64,000 nucleotides of DNA, from assembly GCA_023548195.1 (NCBI GenBank), contig JAJHZJ010000061.1:3616297-3680296 (forward strand), in the 5' to 3' direction. Below are positions 22,215-34,229 of the stretch, in pieces (position 1 is the first letter of the stretch; each line of letters opens with the position of its first letter). The DNA is from Bettongia penicillata ogilbyi. Taxonomy: Eukaryota; Chordata; Mammalia; Diprotodontia; Potoroidae. A program made the position numbers and the translations under genes. The notes under the pieces are model-generated. The model saw only the letters and a list, made by a program, of their open reading frames with translations, searched no databases and was not told where the DNA came from.

Positions 22215-24490
22215 TTTTTATTTTTAAATATAATTTGTTTATTTTCAGTCTTAAACATTCACTTCCGCAACATTTTGAATTCCAAATTTTCTCCCCATCT
22301 CTCCCCTCCACCCATCCCGGAATAGCATGTACCCCAACCAATCCTCTCCCCAATTTGCCCTCCCTTCTCTTACCTCCCTTTCTTGCAACCCCGCCCCCCC
22401 TCTATTTTCCTGTATGGTAAGATTTCTATACACCATTGCTTGTACAACTTATTTCCTAGTTGCCTGCAAAAACAATTTTTAAAGCTTTGAGTTCCACATT
22501 TTCTCCCTTCCTCTCTCCCTCCCCACCCTCACTGGAAAAGTAAGTAATTCAATATAGGTCATACATGTGTAGCCTTGGAAAACACTTCCATAACAGTTAT
22601 ATTGCAAAAGACTAACCATATTTCCTTCTATCCTGTCCTGCCCTCCATTTATTCCATTCTTTCCCTTGACATGTCCCCATAAATTTCTATTCAACTCTGA
22701 TCTTTTCATCAAGAATGTTTGAAAGTCCTCTATTTCATTGAATGACCATTTTTTCCCTGAAGTATCATACTCAGTTTTGCTGAGTAAGTGATTCTTAGCT
22801 TTAATCCTACCTCCTTTGACCTCTAGAATATCATATCCCAAGCCCCCTGATCCTTTAGTGTAGAAGCTGCTAAATTTTGTGTTATCCTGACTGTTTCCAC
22901 AATACTTGAATTTTTTCTTTCTGGCACTGCTTGTAATATTTTCTCCCTGACATGAGAATTCTGGAATTTGGCTACAATATTCCTAGGAGTTTTCCTTTTG
23001 GGAACTCTTTCAGGAGATGATTAGTGGATTCTTTCCATTTCCATTTTACCCACTAGTTCTAGAATATCAGGGCAGTTTTCCTTGATGATTTCTTGAAAGA
23101 TAATGTCTAAGTTCTTTTTTTGATCATGGTTTTCAGGTAGACCAGTAATTTTAAAATTATTTCTCCTGGACCGTTTTTCTAGGTCAGTTGTTTTTCCAAT
23201 GAGATATTTCACATTGTCTTCTATTTTTTCATTCTTTTGGTTTTGTGTTATAATTTCTTGGTTTCTCATAAAATCATTTGCTTCCATTTGTTCCATTCTA
23301 CTCTTTAAGGAATTATTTTCTTCAGTGAACTTTTGGACCTCCTTTACCATTTGGCCCTCTCTGCTTTTTAAGGCATTTATCTTCTCATTGGCTTTTAAAT
23401 CTCTTTTACCATTTGGGTTAGTCTATTTTTAAAGGTGTCCTTTTCTCCAATATTTTTTGGGGTTTCCTTTAGCAAGCTGTTGATTTATTTTTCATGATTT
23501 TCTTGCATCACTCTCATTTCTCTTCCCAATTTTTCCTCTACTTACTTGATTTTCAAAATCCTTTTTGAACTCTTCCATGGCCTGAGACAATTTCATTTTC
23601 TTCTTGGAGGCTTTGGATGGAGGAGCCTTGACTTTGTAAGCTTTGATCTTCCTCTGGTTGTATGTTTTGATCTTCCTCATCATAAGAAAATACATTTTCA
23701 CCAAGAAAGCAACCTTATATAGCCCTTTTCACCCTTTTTTGGTCATTACCCCAGCAAATTACCTGACTTTTGAACATTTTGTTAAGTGAAGGGTGCACTG
23801 CCCCAAGTTTCACAGGTTATGTGCCTGTAAATTCTCAGTTCTTCCACAGTGGTATAGTCAAGGGAGAGGTGGTTCCTCCTCCCATGGCCTATGCTCTGGT
23901 CTGTGAGCAACCACAAGTACTCTTTCCTGCCCTATAACTGCAAGTAGGATTCCGTCTCCACAGTTGCCACCAGCTCTGCCATACTAGCACTCCTCCTGAG
24001 CCCAGGACCACTACCCAGGACTGTAGCCTAGACCAGGCACTCGATTACCCCACCATCTGTAGGGTGAGAGCTCCAGAAGCAGCCACCAATGCAGACATGG
24101 TTGCTGCTGCCCAGTGGCTGGGGTCAGATCATGTTCCTCTCTCACTCAGGTGAGAGAGCTTTCCCTCTGACCTTTGAAGTTATCTTTGGTGTTTGTGCAT
24201 TGAAAAGTTGGAAACTACTATAGCTGCCAGTGATTCAGCACTCTGAGACCTTCTCTAATCCTATCTGTGCCAGCACAGACCATGCTGAACTGTGCTCCAC
24301 TCTGGGCCTGGTATAATAGAGCCTTCCTGCTGGCCTTCCAGATTGTTCTGGGCTGGAAATCTGTTTCACTATGTCACTTTGTGACTCCTGCTGCTCTATT
24401 TGTTTAGAGTTATTTTTACAGGTATTTTGAGGGGTTTGTGGAGAGAGCTCAGGCAGGTCCCTACTTCCACTCTGCCATCTTGACTCCACC
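22215..24490 (-). mobile_element. HAL1 half-L1 retrotransposon, 5'-complete, degraded
   Basis: Minus-strand HAL1. Its 5' terminus is at about 24490 (complement of 'ctctgccatcttgactccacc'). A broken ORF1 lies at about 23700-22700, and the 3' UTR ends in the T-rich complement of the tail near 22215. ORF1 goes straight into the 3' UTR with no ORF2. Recognisable protein parts are K-A-P-P-S-K-A-S-K-K (23500-23700), the coiled coil and R-R-N-N-F-K-I-T-G-L-P-E (within 23021-23350), and a C-terminal piece near 22700. Compared with the young copy, ORF1 is frameshifted and shortened near 22900-23020. Confidence 0.85.
22690..23704 (-). pseudogene. HAL1 ORF1 pseudogene
   Basis: ORF1 is split into at least three open pieces: 23492-23704, 23021-23350 and a part of 22479-22841. 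The middle piece has the coiled-coil end K-Y-L-I-G-K-T-T-D-L-E-K-R-S-R-R followed by the RRM start N-F-K-I-T-G-L-P-E. Frameshifts separate all parts, so no full protein can be made. Confidence 0.75.
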
Positions 24491-24729
24491 TCTACTGGTA
24501 CTGTTAAACTGGAGAGAAAACATGTCTAACAAGAAAAGTCTCAGAGTGAGAAAACCTGAAGTAGAAGAGGAGAAAAATGAAACAATATCTAGGACCTAAG
24601 GAAGCAAAAAAAAAAAAAGCTTTGGAGAGAAGGGATATACGACTTCCATTGAGATTATATAAAAGGATGAACAGAGAGGCAGAAATGCTGAGGATACCAC
24701 AGCAAGCTCTTATTGTACTGGTAATCTCC

Positions 24730-24885
24730 TCCTGAAGTATTATATAATAATATATCTGAATATTATTATGTTGTAATATTAATTCAAAATTATGATAATA
24801 TACTTATATATCATAACATATTATGGCATAGTATATTATTATATTCATTATATTATAACACTGAAATAAGATATATAATGTTCAA
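24730..24885. repeat. AT-rich low-complexity, palindrome-prone tract
   Basis: Nearly pure A+T with many short inverted repeats of the tata/taata type. It could extrude hairpins. No gene. Confidence 0.8.
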
Positions 24886-24894
24886 TAAATATTT

Positions 24895-25145
24895 TTTGAA
24901 TCCTTCCTTCAAAACTCAACTTTAGCATCACTTCCTCTATGAAGCCTTCCTTTCTGCCCCCAGTTCTTAGCACTCTCCTCCCAATCAAAATACTGTGCAT
25001 TTATTTATAACCCTATATATTTGCTCCCTTCCTTCATTTGCTAGAATTGAAGCTTTTAAGAGGCTTCAGACAGGGAATATTTTATTTTTGTCTTAGTATT
25101 CACAGTTACTAGAGGTTCTTAATTCGTTATTGTTGAGTTGATTTG
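24895..25145 (+). repeat. L2 LINE 3' end fragment
   Basis: A longer L2 tail: 'cttcaaaactcaactttagcatcacttcctctatgaagccttcc', then 'tagaattgaagcttttaagaggcttcagacagggaatatttta' and 'ttgttgagttga'. The first segment encodes the last residues of L2 ORF2 in intact copies. Confidence 0.7.
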
Positions 25146-25311
25146 ACACTTTGGACAGTTTAAAATTCTCAATCCTAAAATATTTGTATGTATTTATTTT
25201 TTTTCTCTCATGACTATTTCCCACTCTCCCCTCCCCTTCCCCCAGCATTAACTCTACAGGCTAATGCTCTTTTCATATTGTGATCTGGTAGTTCTTGATA
25301 AATAAAGAATT

Positions 25312-25445
25312 AATCATAGGATCATAACAATTTGGGGAGTGGCAGTCCATATCTAGTTTTGTAAATAAGAAAACTGAGGTCCACAGAGTTTGCAACTTAT
25401 CTAAGATCCTATGTTTACTATAGCCACCAGGATGCTTTCTATTTC
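25312..25445 (-). repeat. MIR-like SINE fragment
   Basis: 'aataagaaaactgaggtccacagagtttgcaacttatctaagatcc' is the complement of the SINE core. Ends are eroded. Confidence 0.5.
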
Positions 25446-25464
25446 CATTCATTCATTCAAAATG

Positions 25465-25830
25465 GCTAGTAATGAAAGGTTTTTAAGTAGGTAAGTGATA
25501 GGATTGAGGCCATGCTGTAAGAATACTTATTTGTAAATGTTATGTAAGGCAGATTTGTAGTTGAGAGAGTTGGAGGGTAACAGAGGTTATTACAATAATT
25601 TGGTTGAATATTCTGGTTGAAAAGTAATAAAGGCCTGAACTAGGTTGATAGCAGTGGAAGTCAAAATGAGAGGCCTCCCAGCAGGCTTTGAAGAAGTGAA
25701 TTTTGATAATGAATCAGATGGTAGGGAGTAAAGTGCAGTGTAAAGTTCATGATAACTTCATAGTTTCAAGCCTGGGTGATTGAGAAAATGGTGGTAATAT
25801 TAAGAGAAACAGGACAATCAGGAGGAGCTA
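25465..25830 (+). repeat. Ancient mammalian repeat, partial copy
   Basis: 'gagaaaatggtggtaatattaagagaaacagg', preceded by text like 'ttacaataatttggttgaatattctgg', follows the internal order of the family at 26825-27650. Diverged. Confidence 0.5.
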
Positions 25831-26554
25831 TGGCTTTGATTTTTTGTTGGGAAGGAAAGGAAGGGAGAAAATAATGATGGATTTTATAATGCTTGTGGTT
25901 TTGATAAGCTTTTTATATGCAAAGTTAAAAATTTTTTTGAAGTATGTAACTTCAGAGTTTTTAGCTTTCTGTTTCCTTTTAACTTGGTTCTCTACTGCCC
26001 AGAAATCAAGTTTTTCCTCATCGATGGCTTTGACAGCTTTACTAAGGCTCTCCACCACTGTCCAGGTCCCCACACCCTCCCTACATTTCAGTGGTAGTTT
26101 GGTCAGACTATAAGCCTGTGCCTTTGGGAAGGCTGTAGTTTAAAGTGATAGGACAGCTGCACCACCACCACAAGCAGATTGTTATAGCAAGCTGTTTTTT
26201 TTTTTTTAAGAATAGAACACTGGGAACTTTTTGTTATTTTATTCTAGTCCTGCAGTGATATTTATAGCTTCTCTTGGTGTTCCATAGATTTTTGACAACA
26301 GGGTTATTTAAAAAGCTTGGCAGAAATAAAGTGCCCACCTAGGCAAGGTAAATAAGCTTCACTGGGGCACAAAGATAACACTGGGGAGTTTATTTCCTCA
26401 TAGGCTAACTAATTTTGCTTCCAGAAAGTATTTTATTCATTCCTACACAATATGAGAAATGTGGCATGTGTGTAGGTAGGTGCCATATTCAGGATGATGA
26501 TGATTTTCTCCTTCATGCCCAGAGGAGATGGGATATGGATACTGTTAGATTCCT

Positions 26555-26720
26555 CCTCACTAATACTCTATTTAGAAAACCTGTATTTTTGCTGCTTAAT
26601 ACTTGGGTAGCCTTGAGCAGGTCATTTAATTTTTCTGGAACTCAGTTTTTCCACTTGTGTAGTAGGAGGAGTCTAGTCAATCTCTAAGATCCCTCTGATA
26701 ATAATTCAATATTCCATTTT
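26555..26720 (+). repeat. MIR/THER-like SINE
   Basis: 'ttgagcaggtcatttaatttttctgg', 'ctcagtttttccacttgtgtagtaggaggagtctagtc' and 'ctctaagatccctctgata' are sense SINE blocks. Part of the 90-codon frame 26415-26687 lies in it, so that frame is not a gene. Confidence 0.6.
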
Positions 26721-26824
26721 TCATTGGGCCTAAGCAAGGATTTGATTCTACTTGCAATAGAACATATTACCTATCACTGCTCATAGATAGTTTTGAGCTA
26801 TGTCTTGGGATTGTCAATCAACTA

Positions 26825-27650
26825 GCACATATTAAGCATCTGTTGCCTGCCAGGCACAGTGCTAGGTACTAGAGATACAAAGGGAAAAAATGAAACAATG
26901 CAAGTTCTCAAGGAGCTTGTATTTTATCAGGATGGACTGGAGTGAGAAGAAACTTGAAGGAGAGAGATCAAGCAGGAGGCCACTGTGATAGTCCAGGAAA
27001 GACTTGGTGAGGATCTAAACTAAGGTAGTAGCTGTATTAGTAGAGAAAAGGGATCAGATGTAAGAAATATTGTATAGGTAAAAACGACAATGTTAATTGG
27101 ATGTGTGGGAGTGAGGAAGAGTGAGGAATCAAAGATAACAGTAAAACCACAAATCTAGGGGCTGGAGGAATGATGGTCATGGATAGAAATATGGATAAAG
27201 AAGGATGGTTTTCCAGGGAAATACTGAGTTGAGTGTGAGCTGTATATGGGATATCCAGCTTAAAGTCTCCAATAAGTAATTGCTGATACATGGCTAAGGC
27301 TCAAGAGAAAGACTAGGACTAGAGCTATAGATCTAGGAATAATTTAACTACCAACGATGATTATATGGATGGACATATCCATTCATATGGTGAAGTGACT
27401 GAGAGAGGAGTGACCAGTACTGAGTCCTAGAGAAACTTCAGAGTTATTGGTTATATGATACAGATGATCTAGCAAAGAAGATTGAGGAGGAACTGCCAGA
27501 AAGATAAGAAAAGAACCAGAAGAGAATGGTGATATGAAAACTCAAATAAAGGGAAAGGATCCAGGAGGAAAGGATTGCCATCTGTATCAAATGTAACAGG
27601 AAAGTCAAGAAGGATGAAGACTAGAATAACATATTTGACAAGATCATTGC
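26825..27650 (+). repeat. Ancient mammalian interspersed repeat, longest copy
   Basis: Starts 'acatattaagcatctgttgcctgccaggcacagtgctagg', runs through 'ctcaaggagcttgtatttta' and 'tgatagtccaggaaagacttggtgagg', then 'ggatatccagcttaaagtctccaataag', 'gagtcctagagaaac', and ends near 'atgtaacaggaaagtcaagaaggatgaagac'. I recognise this block order from mammalian genomes but cannot name the family with certainty. Non-coding as far as I can see. Shorter copies lie at 12305, 20150, 25465, 28815, 32455 and 43140. Confidence 0.6.
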
Positions 27651-28620
27651 TGACTTTGAAGAGAGCACATCAGCTGAGTGTAAATGTCCAAATCCAAAAT
27701 ACAAAAGATTGAGAACTGAGGGAGAGAAAGTGGAGGTAGTAAGTAGAAACAGCTGGACCCTATATTGTGTATTAGTGGTACATGAGGACACACTATTCTT
27801 GGACACGCAAATTTCTCAGCATGCAGCGCTGATACCCAAGGAACCATGTATAACTTTATAATAGTGTATTTCCTCTGTTTCATTTGATCAGATAATGACA
27901 AGATTCATGCATGTGTGTATTAAGAAGTACCTACATATATGATACAACTTCAGGTATTCTGAGAACACTGCTTGTGTGCATGTTTGAGCATGCATGTGAA
28001 CACACACATCCTACAAAAGTCTTTCCCCATCACAGAGTAATGCTTATAGTTCTCCTGAAGAGAACGTTCTGATTTAGTTTGTGATTTGAATCTTTAAAAA
28101 AAAATTCAAGTACCCCCTGAAAGGGAAACATTAAACTACTTCAGACATTTATACCATAGCATGAATGATGAATGAGTCAATAGTTTATATTGGGAAAGAT
28201 GGAAGAAAATGTGAGGGTCCTGGGAGCCTGAGTTAAGTAATGGGAAAGAGCAGAGTAGGACAGAAAAACCCAGGATGGAGAATTGAAATCAAGCCTTGTA
28301 CAATTAACAACTTTACCTAATACCATCAGGTAAGGGGCCATAATTATAAGGTTAGTATAAATGTGCTTTGATCTGTTATATGGCCACAAACTAAAGTCCT
28401 GATTCCAGTCATTTCAAAAGGTTGTACTTATTGGTCAAAAGAGAAACTAAAATGAATCAGGGCAATTTAGTTAGTAAAAAATGTATCATTTGATAATCAC
28501 AACTGAAAGATTTGGCATTTTTATTAAGAAATTCAGGAAACCAGAAGTGTCTGTTGTTTCTGCCTGTTTGAATCCAAAAGTTGAATCTTTTTGGTGGTAC
28601 CAAAATGTGAATTAGTCAAT
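27651..28620. other. No feature recognised
   Basis: About 1 kb, no repeat named and no coding signal. Confidence 0.4.
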
Positions 28621-28621
28621 G

Positions 28622-28810
28622 ATACTCTAATGTGGTATGGTGAAAAGAATACTGTACTAGGAGACTTGGATTCAAATTCTAGTCCTCTGATATTTCCTAC
28701 TATAAGAACACCGGCTTTATTAACCTCTCTGAATCTTAATTTATCATCTTTCAAAAAGGAATGATAATACTTGAAATATCAACCTTACTGAGCTACTGTG
28801 AGAAGAATAT
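28622..28810 (+). repeat. MIR-like SINE
   Basis: 'gacttggattcaaattctagtcc' B-box region, 'taacctctctgaatcttaatttatcatctttc', 'cttactgagctactgtgagaag'. Sense orientation, quite diverged. Confidence 0.6.
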
Positions 28811-28814
28811 TCTA

Positions 28815-28925
28815 TCACCCTTCAATTTAGCATTTATTAAACAACTACTATCTCATAATGTGAGTCACTGTGCTAGGTACTGAGGAGGGAAAAATAAGTA
28901 AACCCTGGTCTTTAAGTTTTATTAA
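28815..28925 (+). repeat. Ancient mammalian repeat, 5' fragment
   Basis: 'agcatttattaaacaactactatc...gtcactgtgctaggtactgaggag' matches the first ~100 bases of the family at 26825-27650. Confidence 0.5.
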
Positions 28926-28929
28926 AATG

Positions 28930-30235
28930 TGAATAATTACCATTACGATTGCTAATCATCAAAGATGAGTTAAGAGCGAGGCTTCACCATTTTTTATAAC
29001 TTCTAAAGAGCTGGAATCAATTGACCTATTTTGTGTTCCCTCTAATATATCACTTGCACATTTCTAAGCTAGTTCCAGAAAAGGGTCAAAGCTTATGATC
29101 CTTAGATCCCATATAAACTACCATGTATTCTCAAAGACTTTACCTCATTTAACCAGAAATTGTACACATGAAATTTTTATAACTCAGTAGGGATCTTATT
29201 GAGATCTTAGATCTTGTTTCTGACCATATTCTAAATGTGAACATGGGTTTCTAGTGAACTCCAGTCTTTGTAGAGGATTCACAATGGTCTGATTTATTTT
29301 TCTTCCTACTTCTCAGAAAAAATTATTTTGGCAGAACTAGTTATGCCCATAAAGGATGGGAAGGAGTGACTTAGGAACACATTTTTTCCCCTTACCATGG
29401 TATTGTTTCAATCTAACGTGGAACATCTGTACTTGTGATTCTGAATAAACTGAAGAGGCAGGAGACAAAGAGAGGGAGAAATGTTGCATCTGCTTTTAAT
29501 TAAAGAATGTACATATAAATATATATTTTATCCAAATTTGCCCATTATTTAAAATAATGGTTATAACTTTTGCTCAAATTGTTGTAGCTTTGCTTTTGTT
29601 TTATATTTTGTCTAACTGATGATTTATTAGGTAAAGCAAGTCCTTGATTACGAATGTAATCCCCACGTAAACTACTCTTACTTATTTACATGGATCTGTG
29701 GTCTCATCAGTATGTGTACTCCCTCCATACCTATATATCTCAGGCAATTCCTGCCTTCTCATTATATATGATTCCAATTCACATATTTCTGTAAATATTT
29801 CATAGAATATTCATCTGAACCAGGGGCATGCCTAGAATTTCTAACATCTGGGAAAAATTTTGTTGAGGGAATAGAGTGGGTGACTCTATTGTATAATTAC
29901 AATTTCTGTGTATGCTCTAGGTAGACCAGAAGCAGTTGTCATGGGATGAGAGGAGATATAGTAACTGGAAGACAGGAATGTTTAAACAGGGTAGTGAAAA
30001 AAATAAGATGAATCAAATATTGAACTGGTTAAGGAGAAGGAAAAGTTATCTGGAGTTTCATGGATGTAAGCAACAATGATCAAGGCAGTATGGTATCACC
30101 TGTGCAAAAGAAAAAAAATGATTGCTGAGTGATGGCGGCAGTGGTAGCGTTTGGGAGGAATTATGGAACAAGAAGGGTGCCAATTCCTTCTGGTCCTCTG
30201 TGGCAACGTATATGAGGGAAGGGGGACAGAGTAGA
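28930..30235. other. No feature recognised
   Basis: About 1.3 kb of AT-rich sequence with no recognised repeat and no coding signal. Confidence 0.4.
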
Positions 30236-30597
30236 AAGGTGCACATACTATACCAATTCCCCCACAGCCCATAAAATACCTGTAAAAATGACTCCCAACA
30301 AATTCTAGAGTAGCAGAAGCCACAGAACGACAGAATGAAAGAGATTTCCAGCCAAAGGTAACCTGCAAGGCTGACAGGAAAGGTCTATCCCATGGGACAC
30401 TGCCTGGAGCAGAGCCTAGCCCTGGCTCTGCAACACTGGGGAGAACAAGACTGGAACAGGCCTCTGGGGCAGAATCCCCAGTAAAGGGTGGGGTCCCAGA
30501 TCCCTCAAGCCATAAGTGCCAAAGAAAGCTGCAAAGGTCAATAAGAGGACTTTCCCCAGAGAGGGAGCAGGGTCCCCCCAAGCATCTGCCCCAGACA

Positions 30598-31095
30598 GTG
30601 ACAGCCAATGAGGTCCAAAAAGCCAATAAGAAGGCTTTAAAAAGCAGAATCAGCCAAATGGAAAAGGAGCTTCAAAAGCTCACTGAAGAAAATAGTTCTT
30701 TAAAAATGAGAGTAGAGCTGTGGAAAGCTAATGACTATATGATAAATCAAGAAATTACAAACCAAAACCAAAAGGATGAAAAAATAGAAGATAACGTGAA
30801 ATATCTCATTGGAAAAACAACTGACCTGGAAAATAGATTCAGGAGAAACAATTTAAAAATTCTGGGTCTACCTAAAAGTCATGATCAAAAAAAGAATCCA
30901 GACAATATCTTTCATGAAATTATCAAGGAAAACTGCCCTGATATTCTAGAACCAGAGGGCAAAATAAATTTTGAAAGAATCCACGAATCATCTCCTGGAA
31001 GAGACCCGAGCAGAGAAATTCCTAGGAATAATGCAGCCAAATTTCAGAGTTCCCAGGTCAAGGAGAAAATATTACAAGCAACTAGAAAGAAATAA
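30598..31095 (+). pseudogene. HAL1 ORF1 fragment (coiled coil + RRM-like)
   Basis: 165 codons open: coiled coil with E-V-Q-K-A-N-K-K-A-L-K-S-R at its start, L-I-G-K-T-T-D-L-E-N at its end, then R-R-N-N-L-K-I-L-G-L-P-K (start of the RNA-recognition-like domain) and I-I-K-E-N-C-P-D-I-L. The frame stops in the linker before the C-terminal domain, whose coding remnant follows to about 31300 with a deletion of ~50 codons. The N-terminal region is gone, so a natural start is doubtful. Confidence 0.75.
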
Positions 31096-31436
31096 TTTGA
31101 GTACTGTGGAAATACAATCAGGATAACATAGGATCTGGTAGCTTCTACATTGAGGATATTCCAGAAGTCAAAGAAACTGGGATTAAAACCAAGAATCACC
31201 TACCCAGCATAATATAGAACACTTTCAAGCATTCTTGATGAAAAGACCAGAACTGAAGAGAAAATTTGACTTTCAAACACAAGAATCAAGAGAAGCATGT
31301 AAAGGTAAACAGGAAAGAGAAATCATAAAAAACTTTCTAAAGTTCAACTGTTTACATTCCTACATGGAAAGATAATATTTGTAACTCTTGAGACTTTTCT
31401 CAGTATTTGGATATGTGGAGGGATTACACAGACACA

Positions 31437-31465
31437 GACACACACACACACACACATACACACAC
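31437..31465 (+). repeat. (CA)n-rich microsatellite
   Basis: An interrupted CA repeat within the HAL1 3' UTR. The same position in the young copy holds a TG/CA-rich tract, so it descends from the element. Confidence 0.8.
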
Positions 31466-31927
31466 AGATCACAGGTTGAGTTGATTCAGAAGGGATGATA
31501 TCTATTAAAAATAAAATTAAGGGGTGGAAGAGGAATATATTGGGAGGAGAAAGGGAGAAATGGAATGGGGCAAATTATCACTCATAAAAGAGATATGAAA
31601 ATCTTTTTCAATAGGAGAGAAAAAGGGAGATGAGGGGAAAAGTGAAGCTTACTCTCCGCATATGACTTGAGGAGTGAATAACATGCTCACTAAATTTGGC
31701 ATGAAAATTTACCTTACACTACAGGAAAGTAGGGGAGAAGGGGACAAGTGAGATGAGGGGCATGATAGAAGGGAGAGCAAATGGGGTAAGGGAGAAACTA
31801 GAAATAAACAATTTTGGAAAGAGACAAGGTCAAATGAAAGACCAGAATAAATGGAGGACAGGGTAGGATGGAGGGAAATATAGTTAGTCTTACACAGCAT
31901 GACTATTATGGAAGTCTTCTGCAAAAT

Positions 31928-31929
<2 letters not shown>

Positions 31930-31987
<58 letters not shown>
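31930..31987 (+). repeat. (TA)n microsatellite, about 29 units
   Basis: An uninterrupted TA run of about 58 bases inside the HAL1 3' UTR, at the site where other copies carry a short 'tatacatgtataacct' sequence. It explains the IYIYIY run in the frame 31868-32080, which is not a gene. Confidence 0.95.
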
Positions 31988-31988
<1 letters not shown>

Positions 31989-32454
31989 CCTGTATTGAAT
32001 TGCTTGCCTTCTCAGTGGGGATGGGTGGGAGGGAGTTAGGGAGAGAAGCTGGAATTCAAAGTATTAGAAACAAATGTTGAGAATTGTTATTGCATGTAAC
32101 TGGGAAATAAGAAATACAGCTAATGGGGTATAGAAATCTATCTTGCCCTTCAAGAAAAGTGAGCAGATGGGGATAAGGGAAAGGTGGGGTTTGATAGAAG
32201 GGAGGGCACATTGAGGGAAGGGGTAATTGGAATGCAAGGTGCTATGGGGTGGGGGGAAGGGAGAAAAATTGGAACTCAAATTTTGTGGAAATGAGTGTCG
32301 TAATCTAAAAATAAATAAATGGAAAAACAAAAAGGAAACAAAACAAAGGCATATGAGGGAAGATGTAGCCAGCCTTGGAATAGGTCCCAAGAGAAAGGTA
32401 GTTTTCAGTAATTACTAGAAGATAGAAGAAATGTTAAGAAAAAAGAGATTAAAG

Positions 32455-32580
32455 GTGTTAAGAATCAACCATTCTAAAAGCACTTATTAAGGATCTGCTA
32501 TGTGCCAACCACCATGTTAGGCACAGGGAAGTAAAAATGAAAGATACAAAAGACAAAAATGAAATAAATGAACTCAGGAA
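32455..32580 (+). repeat. Ancient mammalian repeat, 5' fragment
   Basis: 'cacttattaaggatctgctatgtgccaaccaccatgttaggcacagg' matches the first part of the family at 26825-27650. Confidence 0.5.
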
Positions 32581-32599
32581 GCCTATAAATCAAACTACA

Positions 32600-34090
32600 T
32601 ATATACATATCAATATGAGCAAAATATATATACAATAAAGAAAAAATAATTTGGTCCAGAAGAGTTCCCAAAAACTGAATGAAAAAGGAGGGCAGAGGAG
32701 AACAGGACTTGGAGGGCTAGGACTGAAATAACCATGGGTGGATAGGATCAACAGTGTCCATGATGCACCATCTTTTCTGTTGTTTCCACCCACTGATCTC
32801 AGTCTTGCTGCTTATGTGGCATGAGTACCTATGCTGGGAAGTATATCAGGAGCAATAGTCCTATTGTCAAGTCATTAGGTAAGACTTGGGAATTTGTTTG
32901 ATGTCCATTGATTCCAAAGGTTGGCAGATGAGAGAGCAGGTAGTCCATGAAAGAAGGGGCACTGTTCTGCTATGTAATGATGAGGTGAAAGTATACCTCC
33001 AAGATGGCAAAGTCCTGGCCACCCAGCGCCCAATACAGACTTCAACATGTAAACTTTCACATGGTTCTTTTCTCATTTTGGAGGTACTCAGCCTGTGATC
33101 AGCATGTCTCGCCTCCTCACTATGTGATCTATCCACCAGCTTTTCTGGACATCCTTCTTCTTGATGCTGTACATTATCATTAATGACGTTTTATTCTACT
33201 TATTCACCCATAATACATTTTTCAGTAATCTTTAGGTTTCTTGTAATTGTGATTCTTTAAAAAAAAAGTGGTATTTCATGACTCTTAGTCATTATAGTAT
33301 CACTGGAAGAATATACAAATATACACTCACACACACATTAAAGAAATGGGTTTTTGTAATAGGGAACAGTTTGGCATCATTGAAATCAATTTCTTTAATG
33401 TGATACAGACGGTTCTCTTACTCAATCTTCATTGAGTCTGACTCAGGGTACATTTGTAGCATCTGTTCAACTCACATACGTTGATTATCTGATTCAATGG
33501 GCTATTTATCCAGCTGTAGTCTGTTTTTAATTCATCCTCCTGACTCAGTGAAAATATTTAGCCCATTTTCTTTCTTTTTGGAAATGACATTTTTCACGAT
33601 ATCTTTGATATGCTTTACTTTTATATTACCTATGTTTCTCAAAGCATCCTCTTCCCCCTGCCCAATCATCTCCTACAACAGGACAAAAAAAAGAAGGGGA
33701 AAAGTTTAGCAAAACTGAGTTGATGATATTAACCAACTTATCACTCTTCTTTATTTCCTACTCAGTTGCAGTTTGCCCTTCTTTTTCGTGCCTCAAGGAA
33801 AACAATCAAAAACCTCATCATCCTGCAAGATGGCATCAGTATTGATATTCAGATTTCATGAGTGCCCTCAATACCATCTGTTCCTTCTGATTGGAGTGTG
33901 GAGTGAAGAAGGTAATACTGAAGCTAGCATTTAAGTAGGTTGCCAGACCAGCCATCTAATCATTTTCTGCTAGATAATAGATTGAACTCCACTGGACCCC
34001 TGTCTGGGTCCAATATCCCTTCATTTCCCATCATGGGTACCTTCTCTTTCAACTTTTCAGCTTCCTTTTTGGTTTTTTTTTTTGTGTTCT
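32600..34090. other. No gene recognised; possible old RTE text
   Basis: About 1.5 kb. The minus strand of this stretch lies downstream of the RTE reverse-transcriptase remnant at 34230-34480 and could be the rest of that element, but I could not match a second motif. The minus frame 32867-33136 (89 codons) is the longest and has no clear family signature. Confidence 0.3.
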
Positions 34091-34094
34091 CCCA

Positions 34095-34205
34095 TTAGAT
34101 TGTAAGTTCCCTGAGGGGAGAGACTGTCTTTCTTTTTTATATTTGCATTCACAGCATTTGGTGTAGTATCCATCATATAGTAGGTGCTTTATCAATGTTT
34201 ATTGA
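34095..34205 (+). repeat. L2 LINE 3' end fragment
   Basis: 'attagattgtaagttccctgaggggagagactgtc', then 'tagtaggtgctttatcaatgtttattgactg'. Clear L2 tail. Confidence 0.75.
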
Positions 34206-34229
34206 CTGATTAACATCAAAAAGTCTGAC

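Larger units (their letters stand above)
30240..32325 (+). mobile_element. HAL1 half-L1 retrotransposon, deleted ORF1 N-terminus
   Basis: HAL1 on plus. The 5' UTR text begins around 30240 ('cccataaaatacctgtaaaaatgactcc'), without the canonical 5' terminus, so it looks 5'-truncated. The UTR then joins directly at about 30597 to the coiled-coil part of ORF1, losing roughly the first 115 codons. ORF1 is open over 30598-31095 and then broken. The 3' UTR carries (CA)n and (TA)n tracts and ends at 'aaataaataaatgg' near 32325. No ORF2. Confidence 0.85.

Noticed and set aside
26415..26687. 90-codon plus frame as a small gene
   Set aside because: Its second half is SINE sequence and no family signature is seen.
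30096..30626. 176-codon minus frame as a host gene
   Set aside because: It is antisense to a HAL1 5' UTR and its ORF1 junction; discussed as a possible antisense frame of the element, not as a host gene.
32867..33136. 89-codon minus frame as the C-terminus of an RTE protein
   Set aside because: I could not align it to a conserved RTE block; left as unassigned.
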